DNA from: Pectinatus sp. | Lineage (GTDB): Bacteria; Bacillota; Negativicutes; Selenomonadales; Selenomonadaceae | Length of the DNA: 64,000 nucleotides | Assembly: GCA_020025075.1 (NCBI GenBank) | Contig: JAHHSR010000002.1 | Location: 1-64,000 of the forward strand | Reading direction: 5' to 3' | Shown here: positions 32,837 to 41,745 of the stretch, in pieces | Layout: every line of letters begins with the position of its first letter | How positions within the stretch are numbered: the first letter of the stretch is position 1 | Program-made: the position numbers and the translations under genes | The notes under the pieces: generated by a model | Seen by the model: the letters and a program-made list of their open reading frames with translations, nothing else | Databases searched by the model: none | What the model was told of the DNA's origin: nothing

Positions 32837-34525
32837 TCAGATGAGATTGCGCCTTTGCATCATATCGACAAAGACACCTTTTTTGACGAGCAGCATGACA
32901 GGACTTCCCTCTTCAATGATTTTGCCATCTCCGACAATAAAGATATGGTCAAATCCCATCACACAGGACATATCATGGGTAATTAAAAGCACGCTTTTTT
33001 CTTTCGGCAAGGCATGAATCGTATCAATAATACCCTTGGCCGTAAGTACATCAAGGCCCGCCGTCGGCTCATCGAGGAGCAAAAATGGCGCTTTTTCATC
33101 GGCAAGGGCCAAAGCAAGGGAGAAGCGGCGCCGCTCACCACCTGAAAGCAAACAGCCATTTTGTCCTAGCGGGGCGTCAAGCCCAAGTGTTTCATCGGCA
33201 ATAAAATAATCAAGACCAGCCATCGATAAGGCCTTTGCAATGGCTGCATCATCTATACCTTCATACAAAAGGGCAAAATGCTCTCGCACCGTAAGGTCAA
33301 AAATATACTGGTCTTGCAGCGCTACCCTAATTTTAGAGCGCACTATTACATCGTCTAAGGTATCATAAGGCGCACCCTCTTGATAAATGGCTCCCCCTGA
33401 ATAGGCAAACAACTTCAAAAGCAGCTTTACCAAAGTGCTCTTGCCCGTGCCGCTCGGCCCTGTCAAAACGACCTTTTCGCCCTTGCCTATCAGCATATCC
33501 AAAGATTTATAGACACTTTGCCCCTCAGCATAGCTAAAGCTGAGCTTTTCCACCGCACAGACTTCATTTTCGTCGGCATCATTAGCCGCAGCTGGATAAG
33601 AATCAGAATGGGCCTTTAAAATGGCATCTAAATCGCGCCAGGCAGCCTTAGCCTTTAAGACCTGTTCCCCTAGGCCAGAAAGAGGCACGATGATTTCAAA
33701 AGCTGCCATGCAGGAAAACAAAAGCACTACTGCATCAATCGGCGCTATTTTATCGGGTTCAGCAATAAAAATGAGCAAGAGGGCTAAAACTGCCAGAGCA
33801 CTCACAAATCGCCCATAAGCCAAAGCTGCAGCCGTCAGCTCAAAATCTTCTGTTTCCACTTCATCAAGCCTTGCCGCTTGGCGCAAAGCGCGCTGCGCGC
33901 ACCTGTCGCCATAGCGATAAACGAGCATTTCCCGCGCCCCATCGATAAAGTCCCAAATTTCATCGCTCATCGAAATAGTAGGACGATTGTGCCGTACAAG
34001 GCAGGTGACAGGCACGGCGGCAACGATGAGGGCAAAAGCCACAATTATTATCATGCTTGCCGCAAGACTATAAAAAGAAAGATAGACGACAAGCCCCAGC
34101 ACGACAATCCCCGCTGTAAGAGGCGGCATGAGCACGCGCAAAACTGCATCGCGCAAATCGTCGAGCGCTTTGACAATTAAGTGCAAAAAATCGCCACGGC
34201 GCATCGGTCGACTGGTAAGCGGCAAAGCGGCAATCGCTCGCTCGTAGATGTAAATGCGCAGCTCTTCCCAAATGCGAAAAGCCGCCGTATGGGAAAAATA
34301 GCGCTCTAAATACCGGAAAGACGCGCGAAAAATGCCAAAAGCGCGCACAGCGACGATAGCCGTCGACAAAAGGTAAAGCGGCACCTTGAGGCCAGCACTG
34401 ATAATGAGGTAAGCCGATACCCCCATAAGGCCAATAACGCTGACATTGCAGATGATGCCACAGGTTGCCGCCAAGATGATGCGCGGCCAAAAAGGCTTTA
34501 TTAAGCTGAAAATTGGCGCTTTCAT
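32837..34525 (-). CDS. cydC: Heterodimeric ABC exporter subunit CydC
   Basis: 562-residue fused permease-ATPase that with CydD exports cysteine and glutathione and is needed for cytochrome bd assembly. Seen: six N-terminal helices, Walker A GPSGTGKSTLVKLLLKL, Q-loop VALQDQYIFDLTV, signature LSGGERRRFSLALAL and Walker B FLLLDEPTAGLD. It overlaps cydD by 4 bases and is the last cyd gene of the run. Confidence 0.92.
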   Translation of the reverse strand: MKAPIFSLIKPFWPRIILAATCGIICNVSVIGLMGVSAYLIISAGLKVPLYLLSTAIVAVRAFGIFRASFRYLERYFSHTAAFRIWEELRIYIYERAIAALPLTSRPMRRGDFLHLIVKALDDLRDAVLRVLMPPLTAGIVVLGLVVYLSFYSLAASMIIIVAFALIVAAVPVTCLVRHNRPTISMSDEIWDFIDGAREMLVYRYGDRCAQRALRQAARLDEVETEDFELTAAALAYGRFVSALAVLALLLIFIAEPDKIAPIDAVVLLFSCMAAFEIIVPLSGLGEQVLKAKAAWRDLDAILKAHSDSYPAAANDADENEVCAVEKLSFSYAEGQSVYKSLDMLIGKGEKVVLTGPSGTGKSTLVKLLLKLFAYSGGAIYQEGAPYDTLDDVIVRSKIRVALQDQYIFDLTVREHFALLYEGIDDAAIAKALSMAGLDYFIADETLGLDAPLGQNGCLLSGGERRRFSLALALADEKAPFLLLDEPTAGLDVLTAKGIIDTIHALPKEKSVLLITHDMSCVMGFDHIFIVGDGKIIEEGSPVMLLVKKGVFVDMMQRRNLI

Positions 34526-36246
34526 CCGATATCAACATCCTCCTTCACGTTGCTGACCATTTCATAGTACATGCCTTGATTTTGGCATAGTTCGTCGTGC
34601 GTTCCCCTTTCAATGACCGTCCCCTCTTCGATAACATAAATCATATCCGCCTTTTTTATCGATTCAAGGCGATGTGCAATGGTAATGACCGTGCGCCCGG
34701 CAGATAAGAGGTCGAGGCTTTTTTGTATAGAATCTTCCGTTGCCACGTCAATGCCTTCCATGGGCTCATCCAAAAGGAGCAGCGGCGCATCGGCCAAAAA
34801 AGCGCGAGCTAAAGCGATACGGCGCTTTTGTCCCTCGCTGATACTGCGATTGCCACTGCCTAAAAGCGTATCGAGCTTTTGCGGCAAGGTCTCTACCCAG
34901 CTGTCAAGCCCCGCTTGCACCAAAGCCTTTTGCAGGGCTTCAGATGATGCCTGCTGCCCAAGGCAGATATTTTCGCGCAAGGAACCGCAAAAGATATGCG
35001 CGCTTTGCGGCACATAGGCAATATTTTTATACCAGGAAGTATCCTCAATGGCATTTAAGTCGGTTCCATCAACTAAAATCTTGCCCTTTTGCGGTCTAAC
35101 AAATTTTAAAAGCAAGGAAAAAATTGTCGATTTTCCCGCACCGCTGCGACCGACAAAAGCGACCTTACTGCCGCCTTCAATGACAAAATTTAAATCGTGT
35201 ACCGCCTCTTTGCCGGCTTCATCATAGGAAAAGGCCACTGCCTGAAACTCAAGGCGCGCCTTTTTAATAACGCCAGCACTCCCCTCTTCGGCCTCAGCTG
35301 CCGCCGTTTGCGGCAAGGCGCCATATATCTTGACAGCATTGACAAGTGCTCCCATCGCCTCATGAAACATGCTGCTCACATTGCGCAGTGGCTGATAAAA
35401 TTCCGGCGCAACGAGCAAGATGAAAATGGCAGGGAAAAAGACAAGATGACCATCAAGCAGGCGGAAGGCAATATCGACCGCAATGATGGCAATGCTCAAG
35501 GTAGCGACAAGCTCAATGAAAAAAGCCGACAAAAAAGCTATCCGCAAGACGCGCAGCACCGAATGAGAAAACTCATTGCCACTCTTGCTGAGCCGCTCCA
35601 GCTCCGCTTCGGAACGATTATATATCTTAATCACCATAATGCCCGATATAAGGTCCATGAATTTTTTGCTCAATGCGGTAAGGGAAAGCCATTGCCGCTC
35701 GTTTTCAGCCTCGGCCTTTTTGCCGATGAGGAACATCAAAAACGGGATGAGCGGCAAAGTCGCCAAAAAGATAAGCGCCGAAATCCAATCATAAAACAGT
35801 GCAATAATGATAACAAATAAAGGCAAAAGGACTGCCGTCAATAAAGAGGGCAGGAACTTGGCAAAGTACGGTTCAAATGACCCAATGCCATCTGTCAGAA
35901 GCATGATGCTATCGCCTTTTTGCAGCGGTCCGAATGGGCTGCCATGCGTCAATTCACCAATGCACGATGCGCGCAACCGCCGCTTCACCTTTGCCGCAAT
36001 GCCGTGAGCAAAAAACTTGATGAGCAACTCAGCGACGATTTCCATCACAAAAAATAAAAACAGCAATGTCAGATATGGCACTGCTGTTTCCGTCTTTAAA
36101 TGGGAAAATATCATCTTATCGATAATATCTGCTAAGCAAAAACAGCGCGCAAGAACAGCAACAGTGCGCAAGACGTCCAAAAAGACGATGACACATGACT
36201 GATGTTTGTAGGGCCGCAATTCTTTAAGCAAATTTTTATCAATCAT
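34522..36246 (-). CDS. cydD: Heterodimeric ABC exporter subunit CydD
   Basis: 574-residue partner of CydC. Seen: N-terminal membrane domain, Walker A GRSGAGKSTIFSLLLKF, Q-loop AYVPQSAHIFCGSLRENI, signature SEGQKRRIALARAF (SEGQ in place of SGGQ), Walker B LLLLDEPMEGID and the switch histidine in TIAHRLESI. It lies 18 bases after cydB. The order cydA-B-D-C is a standard Firmicutes arrangement. Confidence 0.92.
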   Translation of the reverse strand: MIDKNLLKELRPYKHQSCVIVFLDVLRTVAVLARCFCLADIIDKMIFSHLKTETAVPYLTLLFLFFVMEIVAELLIKFFAHGIAAKVKRRLRASCIGELTHGSPFGPLQKGDSIMLLTDGIGSFEPYFAKFLPSLLTAVLLPLFVIIIALFYDWISALIFLATLPLIPFLMFLIGKKAEAENERQWLSLTALSKKFMDLISGIMVIKIYNRSEAELERLSKSGNEFSHSVLRVLRIAFLSAFFIELVATLSIAIIAVDIAFRLLDGHLVFFPAIFILLVAPEFYQPLRNVSSMFHEAMGALVNAVKIYGALPQTAAAEAEEGSAGVIKKARLEFQAVAFSYDEAGKEAVHDLNFVIEGGSKVAFVGRSGAGKSTIFSLLLKFVRPQKGKILVDGTDLNAIEDTSWYKNIAYVPQSAHIFCGSLRENICLGQQASSEALQKALVQAGLDSWVETLPQKLDTLLGSGNRSISEGQKRRIALARAFLADAPLLLLDEPMEGIDVATEDSIQKSLDLLSAGRTVITIAHRLESIKKADMIYVIEEGTVIERGTHDELCQNQGMYYEMVSNVKEDVDIG

Positions 36247-36264
36247 TTTCCTTCAAATCCGTAT

Positions 36265-37278
36265 TTAATATTCTAAATCATCTTTCGCCGTCAAGCGCTT
36301 CTTGAAAAGCCAATATGCCCAAATCTGATAGGCAAGGACAATCGGCACAAAAACAACAGCGGCAAAAGTCATAATTTTTAGCGTATAAGGCGTCGATGAA
36401 GCGTTGGATATGCCTAAGCTCCAAAGCGGATTCATCGTCGAGAGCAGGATGTGCGGGAAAAGGCCGGCAAAAGTGCTAATCGTTACGAGCACGATGGAAA
36501 GCGAGCTGCCGATAAAGGTTCTTCTAAAGCGTCCCTTGTAGTTCATATAGACGCTCCAAATGAAGATTACCGCCGTCACGAGCATGCCTACGACGAAAGC
36601 TGGTGAATGGAACATGTGCGTATCGAGATAGGTAAAGAACAAGAACAGCACATAGATGATGACGGCCGTGCCGCCAACACAGGTACCCACGCGGCGCAAG
36701 CGGTCAGTAAAAGCCATCTGGCGGTCAAGGCGAAGCCCAAGGTAGGCAATGCCATGAAACGAAAAGACGGCGACGAACAAAAGGCCACCCAAAACAGTGT
36801 AGACGGAGATGAGGTCCCAAAAACCGCCCAGATAAATGCCATCAGCATTAATCATGAAGCCCTTTAAGAGATTAGCAACGGCAACGCCCCACAAAAAGGC
36901 GACGAGGGCGCTAGAAACGCACATCACGCGATCCCACGTGCCACGCCACCAGATAGAAGCGCGCTGGCTGCGAAATTCAATGGCTACGCCGCGCAAGATA
37001 AGGCCGACGAGCATGAAAAACAGGGCCAGATAAAAGCTGCTGAAAAGCGTCGCATAAACCTGTGGAAAAGCCGCAAACATCGCTCCTCCAGCCGTAATCA
37101 TCCACACTTCATTGCCACCCCAGACGGGTCCAATGCTATTTAGCATGAGCCGTCTTTCCTTGTCATCAGAGGTAACGAATGGCAAGAGCATGCCAACGCC
37201 ATAGTCAAAGCCTTCGAGAAAGAAAAAGCCGCTAAACAAAACGACTAAGAGCACGAACCACAAAATAGCCAGTTCCAT
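36265..37278 (-). CDS. cydB: Cytochrome bd oxidase subunit II
   Basis: 337-residue membrane subunit with about eight helices. Seen: the N-terminal WFVLLVVLFSGFFFLEGFDYGVGMLLPF motif, GPVWGGNEVWMITAGGAMFAAFP, and RGVAIEFRSQ, all diagnostic of CydB. It follows cydA with stop and start touching at 37278, so translation is coupled. It supports the haem subunit in menaquinol oxidation. Confidence 0.96.
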   Translation of the reverse strand: MELAILWFVLLVVLFSGFFFLEGFDYGVGMLLPFVTSDDKERRLMLNSIGPVWGGNEVWMITAGGAMFAAFPQVYATLFSSFYLALFFMLVGLILRGVAIEFRSQRASIWWRGTWDRVMCVSSALVAFLWGVAVANLLKGFMINADGIYLGGFWDLISVYTVLGGLLFVAVFSFHGIAYLGLRLDRQMAFTDRLRRVGTCVGGTAVIIYVLFLFFTYLDTHMFHSPAFVVGMLVTAVIFIWSVYMNYKGRFRRTFIGSSLSIVLVTISTFAGLFPHILLSTMNPLWSLGISNASSTPYTLKIMTFAAVVFVPIVLAYQIWAYWLFKKRLTAKDDLEY

Positions 37279-38630
37279 TATAAGCCACTCCTTTCATCCG
37301 TTACATCTTTTTTGAGTGCCTTAGCGGCAAGGCCCAATGCCACAACAATTAAGATGGCATAAAGCAAAGTAAAGCCAACTACCGTAATCCACGTATCGGT
37401 AGTAGTGAGATTTTGCGAAACCGAATCGGAAACCTTCTGCAAGCCGTAAACAATCCACGGCTGACGGCCATTTTCTGCTAAAATCCAGCCCGTCGTATTG
37501 GCGACAAAGGGCAAAATAGAGGTGCAGACGAGAAACTTAAGCCACAAATTGCTATATTCACTGAGGCGTTTGCGCTTCCAAAGATAAAGCGTGCCCAATG
37601 CAGCAAGCGCCATAATGCCGCCGCTAGCAAGCATAAGTCTAAAGCTCCAAAACAGGATATTGACATTGGGAATGTAATTGTCATTGCCATATTTAAGGGA
37701 ATATTCCTGCTGCAGCTGTTTAATGCCTTTTATTTCGCCTGAAGGCTTATTGTACATGAGCATTGAAAGGGCATCAGGTATTTCCAGCTCATAATTATTC
37801 TTTTCCTGCGAGGCATCTATCGAGGCATAAAGGGCAAACGGGGCAGGATTTTTGCTATCCCAAAGTGCTTCCATAGCTGCAAGCTTCATCGGTTGGCTAA
37901 AGCCAACATAACGAGTATGCAAATGGCCAGTCAGACTTACCAATAAAACGCCAGCAGTCGCATAAACGGCAGCTATCTGCAAGCCCTTCTTGTATATTTC
38001 GACATTTTCTTTAACCAGGAGTTTATAGGCGCAAATACCCATTGCTACCATGCCGGCCGTGCAGACACCAGCAGTCCAGACATGGCCAAACTGTCCCCAA
38101 AGATAAGGGTTGGTGACAAGGTCCAAAAAGCTCTTCATTTCAGCGCGGCCATCTTTAATCATATAGCCAACTGGATGCTGCATAAATGCATTGGCAGTCA
38201 AAATCCAAAAAGCAGATAAATTACTGCCAAACGCAACGAGCCAAATGAAAAAGCAGCGCCATTTTTCTGACACGCGTCCTTCACTGAATATCCATACGCC
38301 AATGAAAACGGATTCAAGGTAAAAGGCCATCAGCGCTTCCATAGCTAGCGGTGCGCCAAAAACGTCCCCCATAAAGCGCGAATATTCGGCCCAGTTCATG
38401 CCAAATTGAAATTCTTGGACGATACCAGTAACAACGCCCATGGCAAAGTTAATCAAAAATAGCTTGCCAAACATTTTTGCTAGGTATTTATAAGTGCTGT
38501 TGCCATTTTTTAGATAAAGAGTAGAGAGAATAGCCACAAAAATGGACAAGCCCAGCGTTACCGGCACGAAAAAGAAGTGATAAACAGTTACGATAGCGAA
38601 CTGCAATCTAGATAGTGTGATAACGTCCAT
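37278..38630 (-). CDS. cydA: Cytochrome bd oxidase subunit I
   Basis: 450-residue haem-bearing subunit that oxidises menaquinol and reduces O2. Seen: the first-helix haem ligand His18 in VTVYHFFFVPVTLGLS, FAMGVVTGIVQEFQFGMNW, the periplasmic Q-loop region (KPSGEIKGIKQLQQEY; short type), and WILAENGRQPWIVYG (GRQPW motif). In an anaerobe this enzyme probably scavenges oxygen. Promoter upstream at 38672-38700. Confidence 0.96.
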   Translation of the reverse strand: MDVITLSRLQFAIVTVYHFFFVPVTLGLSIFVAILSTLYLKNGNSTYKYLAKMFGKLFLINFAMGVVTGIVQEFQFGMNWAEYSRFMGDVFGAPLAMEALMAFYLESVFIGVWIFSEGRVSEKWRCFFIWLVAFGSNLSAFWILTANAFMQHPVGYMIKDGRAEMKSFLDLVTNPYLWGQFGHVWTAGVCTAGMVAMGICAYKLLVKENVEIYKKGLQIAAVYATAGVLLVSLTGHLHTRYVGFSQPMKLAAMEALWDSKNPAPFALYASIDASQEKNNYELEIPDALSMLMYNKPSGEIKGIKQLQQEYSLKYGNDNYIPNVNILFWSFRLMLASGGIMALAALGTLYLWKRKRLSEYSNLWLKFLVCTSILPFVANTTGWILAENGRQPWIVYGLQKVSDSVSQNLTTTDTWITVVGFTLLYAILIVVALGLAAKALKKDVTDERSGL

Positions 38631-38671
38631 CTATGTTCATCCTTTCGATAAAAATAATTTATTTATAGTAC

Positions 38672-38700
38672 AGTATAAAATTTTCTTGCTAAAAATGCAA
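38672..38700 (-). promoter_or_regulatory. Promoter of the cydABDC operon
   Basis: Minus strand: TTGCAT, 17 bases, TATACT, about 42 bases before cydA. No clear Rex or Fnr operator is visible next to it. Confidence 0.6.
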
Positions 38701-38736
38701 CTAAAAACATCGGTTTAACTTTTTACCAAAATAAAA

Positions 38737-38770
38737 AGGCGGGATGTCCACCGTAGCGGCATCCCGTCTT
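38737..38770 (-). terminator. Terminator of the ptsHI region
   Basis: CGGGATG/CATCCCG-centred stem with T-rich tail (TTTTTATTTT) on the minus strand, after the small gene downstream of ptsI. Confidence 0.7.
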
Positions 38771-38774
38771 ATAT

Positions 38775-39149
38775 CTATCTGTTTTTTCTAAGCTGTTCTT
38801 GCAAAAAATTGGCGTAATTTTGGTGCTGCTCTAGGGCAAAATGCAACCGCTTTTTTACTTCTGGCGGCAACTGACCGTCAGCTTCGGAAGCGCTTATCTT
38901 TTGAATGCGCTCTTGCACGGCCTCAAGCACGCAAGAAAGCGGCTTTTCCTGCCTAAGGCCCAGGCCATATACCGCATTAAGGCATTTTTCCACCTCAGCG
39001 GCATAGCCTTGTTCTCCGGATAAAAGTTCCAACTGCCCTGCCAAAGCATTGATGATGTCATAAGGGTCTTGCCCCTCATTAATCATCACGATGAGACTGG
39101 TCTTGACATTTTGCAACTTGCCAAAAAAGACCTCATCTGTATTTTCCAT
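38775..39149 (-). CDS. Small acidic protein of unknown function downstream of ptsI
   Basis: 124 residues, no signal peptide or membrane segment, predicted mostly helical, with a Gln/Asn-rich C-terminus (ALEQHQNYANFLQEQL). I do not recognise a family. It starts 3 bases after ptsI ends and is followed by a terminator, so it is co-translated with ptsI and is probably a real gene; a regulator or partner of the PTS is possible but unproven. Confidence 0.6.
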   Translation of the reverse strand: MENTDEVFFGKLQNVKTSLIVMINEGQDPYDIINALAGQLELLSGEQGYAAEVEKCLNAVYGLGLRQEKPLSCVLEAVQERIQKISASEADGQLPPEVKKRLHFALEQHQNYANFLQEQLRKNR

Positions 39150-39151
39150 CT

Positions 39152-40873
39152 TTACGCCTCAAGGGAAAAGTTCTTTTGCAGATATTCGCGAATAGCCGTG
39201 CCGTGTTCCATCCGCATGACATGGTCTAATGCTTCTTTTGCCTGCTTCATGCTGATGCTACGAAGCATCTTTTTGACGCGCGGTATCGAAGGAGCGCTCA
39301 TCGAAAGCTCGGTGATACCCATTGCCATCAAGATTACGGCAGCAGCGGGGTCACTGGCCATTTCACCGCACATACCGCACCATTTGCCGTTGGCGTTAGC
39401 GGCATCAATTGTACGCTTGACAAGCGATAAAATTGCCGGATTGAAATGATTATAAAGATAGCTGACATTGGTATTCATGCGGTCGACAGCTAAGGTATAC
39501 TGGACAAGGTCATTCGTGCCGATGCTGAAAAAGTCGACATGCTTGGCGAGCATAGGCGTCATCACGGCAGCAGCCGGCGTTTCGACCATGATGCCGAGCT
39601 GGACATTTTCCGAGTACGGTATATCTTCACGCGCCAGCTGTGTCTTAGCTTCTTCAATCATTTCCTTGACCATCTCAATTTCGCTGAGCTGAATGACCAT
39701 CGGCAACATCATTGCGGCACGACCATAAACGCCGGCACGCAAGATAGCCCTGACTTGCGGCATAAAAACGTCGCGGCGCACGAGGCAGATGCGGATGGCA
39801 CGCCAGCCGAGGAAAGGATTTTCTTCTTTCGGGATATTGAGATAAGGCAGAGGTTTATCACCGCCGATATCCATCGTGCGAATTACGCAAAGCTCGCCCT
39901 TGCATTTTTCGACAGCTTCTTTATAGGCTTTAAATTGCGTTTCTTCATCAGGCGCTTCATTGTGCTCCATGAACAAAAATTCCGAACGGAACAAGCCGAC
40001 TCCCCTAGCGCCAAAATCCTTTACTGCCGATGATATATCAAGGTGCGTACTGATATTGGCGGCCAAAATCACTTCATGGCCATCTGTCGTCTGAGCTGGC
40101 AAAGAACGCAATTTTGCATATTGCTCTTTTAGCTTTTCCTGCTCAGCTATCTTAATGCGAAAATGCTTTAATAGGTCTTCTGTCGGCTTGACAAAAATCT
40201 CGCCCGTGCTGCCATTTATGACCATCTGAGCACCATCGGTAATATTTTGCAAATCGCTTCCTAAACCAACTACCGTCGGTATTGCACGCGCCTTTGCAAT
40301 AATTACGGCATGGCAGGTCGTGCTGCCTTGTCCTAAGGTGACGCCTGCTATCTGTTCAGCAGGTACATTGGCAATAATGGACGGTTCTATTTCCTCACCG
40401 CAAAGAATGACAGGCTCTTCGCCGATTTCCGGTCCTTTAAGGCCAAGCAGGACTCGAGCTATGCGCTTGCCAACATCGCGCACGTCGACTGCTCTTTCAC
40501 GGAAATAGGCATCTTCCATATTTTCAAACATCGCCGCCGACTCATCGGCAGCAGCAAGTACAGCACGCGGAGCGCTATCGCCGTTTTCGGCTCTATTTAT
40601 CGCATTGCCGCGCAGCATCGGGTCCTGCGCCATAATGCGATGCGCTTCCATAATGCCCGCTTGCTCACCAAGTCCTTTTTCCTTTAAGGAACGCACATTT
40701 TCTTCGAGAATATCCGTAACAGCATCAAAGGCTTCAGCCACGCGCTTAGCCTCTTCTTCTACCGAACCGGCAATGTATGCTGCCACATGCTTATCCAAAT
40801 TCTGCTCAAGGCGTACAGCCTTAGCGATAGCCACCCCGGCAATAACGCCCTTGCCACGCAACTTTATTGACAT
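39152..40873 (-). CDS. ptsI: PTS enzyme I (phosphoenolpyruvate-protein phosphotransferase)
   Basis: 573-residue cytoplasmic enzyme that passes phosphate from PEP to HPr. Seen: N-terminal HPr-binding helices, the phospho-histidine loop GSTTCHAVIIAKARAIPTVVG, LFRSEFLFMEH, the PEP-binding barrel (GVYGRAAMMLPMV, GIMVETPAAAVM, FFSIGTNDLVQYTLAVDR) and the catalytic Cys in GMCGEMASDP. Odd: the residue before the active His is Cys (TTCHA) where TSH-A is usual. ptsH lies 167 bases upstream, separated by several hairpins. Confidence 0.95.
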   Translation of the reverse strand: MSIKLRGKGVIAGVAIAKAVRLEQNLDKHVAAYIAGSVEEEAKRVAEAFDAVTDILEENVRSLKEKGLGEQAGIMEAHRIMAQDPMLRGNAINRAENGDSAPRAVLAAADESAAMFENMEDAYFRERAVDVRDVGKRIARVLLGLKGPEIGEEPVILCGEEIEPSIIANVPAEQIAGVTLGQGSTTCHAVIIAKARAIPTVVGLGSDLQNITDGAQMVINGSTGEIFVKPTEDLLKHFRIKIAEQEKLKEQYAKLRSLPAQTTDGHEVILAANISTHLDISSAVKDFGARGVGLFRSEFLFMEHNEAPDEETQFKAYKEAVEKCKGELCVIRTMDIGGDKPLPYLNIPKEENPFLGWRAIRICLVRRDVFMPQVRAILRAGVYGRAAMMLPMVIQLSEIEMVKEMIEEAKTQLAREDIPYSENVQLGIMVETPAAAVMTPMLAKHVDFFSIGTNDLVQYTLAVDRMNTNVSYLYNHFNPAILSLVKRTIDAANANGKWCGMCGEMASDPAAAVILMAMGITELSMSAPSIPRVKKMLRSISMKQAKEALDHVMRMEHGTAIREYLQKNFSLEA

Positions 40874-41040
40874 AATACTCCCCCCGTTTCGGTAATCACT
40901 TTACCAGTACACGAAAACCAATGAGCCACTATAAGCGGCTCCTTTTGCTAAAGCCTTAATTGAATGTTCTGATTATTTAAGGCAATTACTTGCCTAATAG
41001 CCTAGATAATCAGAGCCGCACTAAGATGCGGCTTCATCAC
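40874..41040 (-). promoter_or_regulatory. Structured spacer between ptsH and ptsI
   Basis: Holds three inverted repeats: GAGCC/GGCTC at about 40921-40939, CTGATTAT/ATAATCAG at about 40966-41012, and AGCCGCA/TGCGGCT at 41014-41033. Without strong T-runs they look more like RNA processing or attenuation hairpins than full terminators; they could set the HPr to enzyme I ratio (inference). Confidence 0.45.
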
Positions 41041-41307
41041 TTATTCCTCTTCGCCAAACTTGCTTTCAACAAGTTGCGCCAAAGCATCGATTGCTGCCTG
41101 GGCATCTTCGCCTTCAGCATTTATCGTAACATCGGTGCCTTGCTGCAGGCCAAGGCTCATAATCATGAGAATGCTCTTAGCATCGACGGTCTTGCCTTTG
41201 CCCGTCAGCTTAATCTTGGCTTTAAACTTATTTGCCGTCTGGACGAACATCGAGGCCGGACGAGCATGCAGGCCAGTTTTGTTTGTAATTGTCAGTGTCT
41301 TTTCCAT
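41041..41307 (-). CDS. ptsH: PTS phosphocarrier protein HPr
   Basis: 88-residue phosphocarrier. Seen: active His14 in NKTGLHARPASMFVQTA, and the regulatory serine region DAKSILMIMSLGL (Ser45), the site used by HPr kinase in Firmicutes. Its phosphoryl groups would serve the PTS island at 45.6-49.9 kb and other permeases. Confidence 0.96.
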   Translation of the reverse strand: MEKTLTITNKTGLHARPASMFVQTANKFKAKIKLTGKGKTVDAKSILMIMSLGLQQGTDVTINAEGEDAQAAIDALAQLVESKFGEEE

Positions 41308-41745
41308 ACTAATCTCCCTTTAGCTTTTTCAATTACCTGAACAATGGCAAACTATCTCTAGCAAAAACAGCCATCAATAAGCTTCCTTCGTTCCTCATAA
41401 ATTATACCTAATCAGCAACAAAATTGCCAGAAAAATTTTTCTATTTTCAGGTTTCGTCAGGCATTTCAATAATTGCGTCATTTTAGCCGCATTATTATAC
41501 TTTTACAATATTTTACTTCATTTGATAAAATTATTTGCTATTTAAGAATATTTTTCCCTGAAAAAGTGAAATTATGATTATGTTTGTATCTTTTATTAAA
41601 TGTTTATACTAAAATTTTTAATAGATTTCTGATTTTTCTCTAGCAAACTTTTAATATTTAATGTAGAATAAAAATATCATTAGCGAATTTTTCGCATATG
41701 CAATAGAAGTTGCCTTTTAGGACAACTTCAAAGGAGGATTCTTTT
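41308..41745. other. Long AT-rich divergent region (ptsH / MFS gene)
   Basis: About 440 bases without a gene. Contains the ptsH promoter (listed), a long A/T-rich part (41510-41690) that must carry the MFS promoter but shows no unique -35/-10 pair, and an imperfect inverted repeat GAAGTTGCC/GGACAACTTC at 41706-41730 just before the MFS ribosome-binding site. Confidence 0.5.
41401..41429 (-). promoter_or_regulatory. ptsH promoter, overlapping a sigma-54-like site
   Basis: Minus strand TGGCAA, 17 bases, TATAAT gives a usual promoter. The same bases 41414-41429 read TGGCAATTTTGTTGCT, which fits the sigma-54 pattern TGGCAcg-N4-TTGCa/t with correct GG-GC spacing. Either could be used; a chance match is possible. 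Confidence 0.5.
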
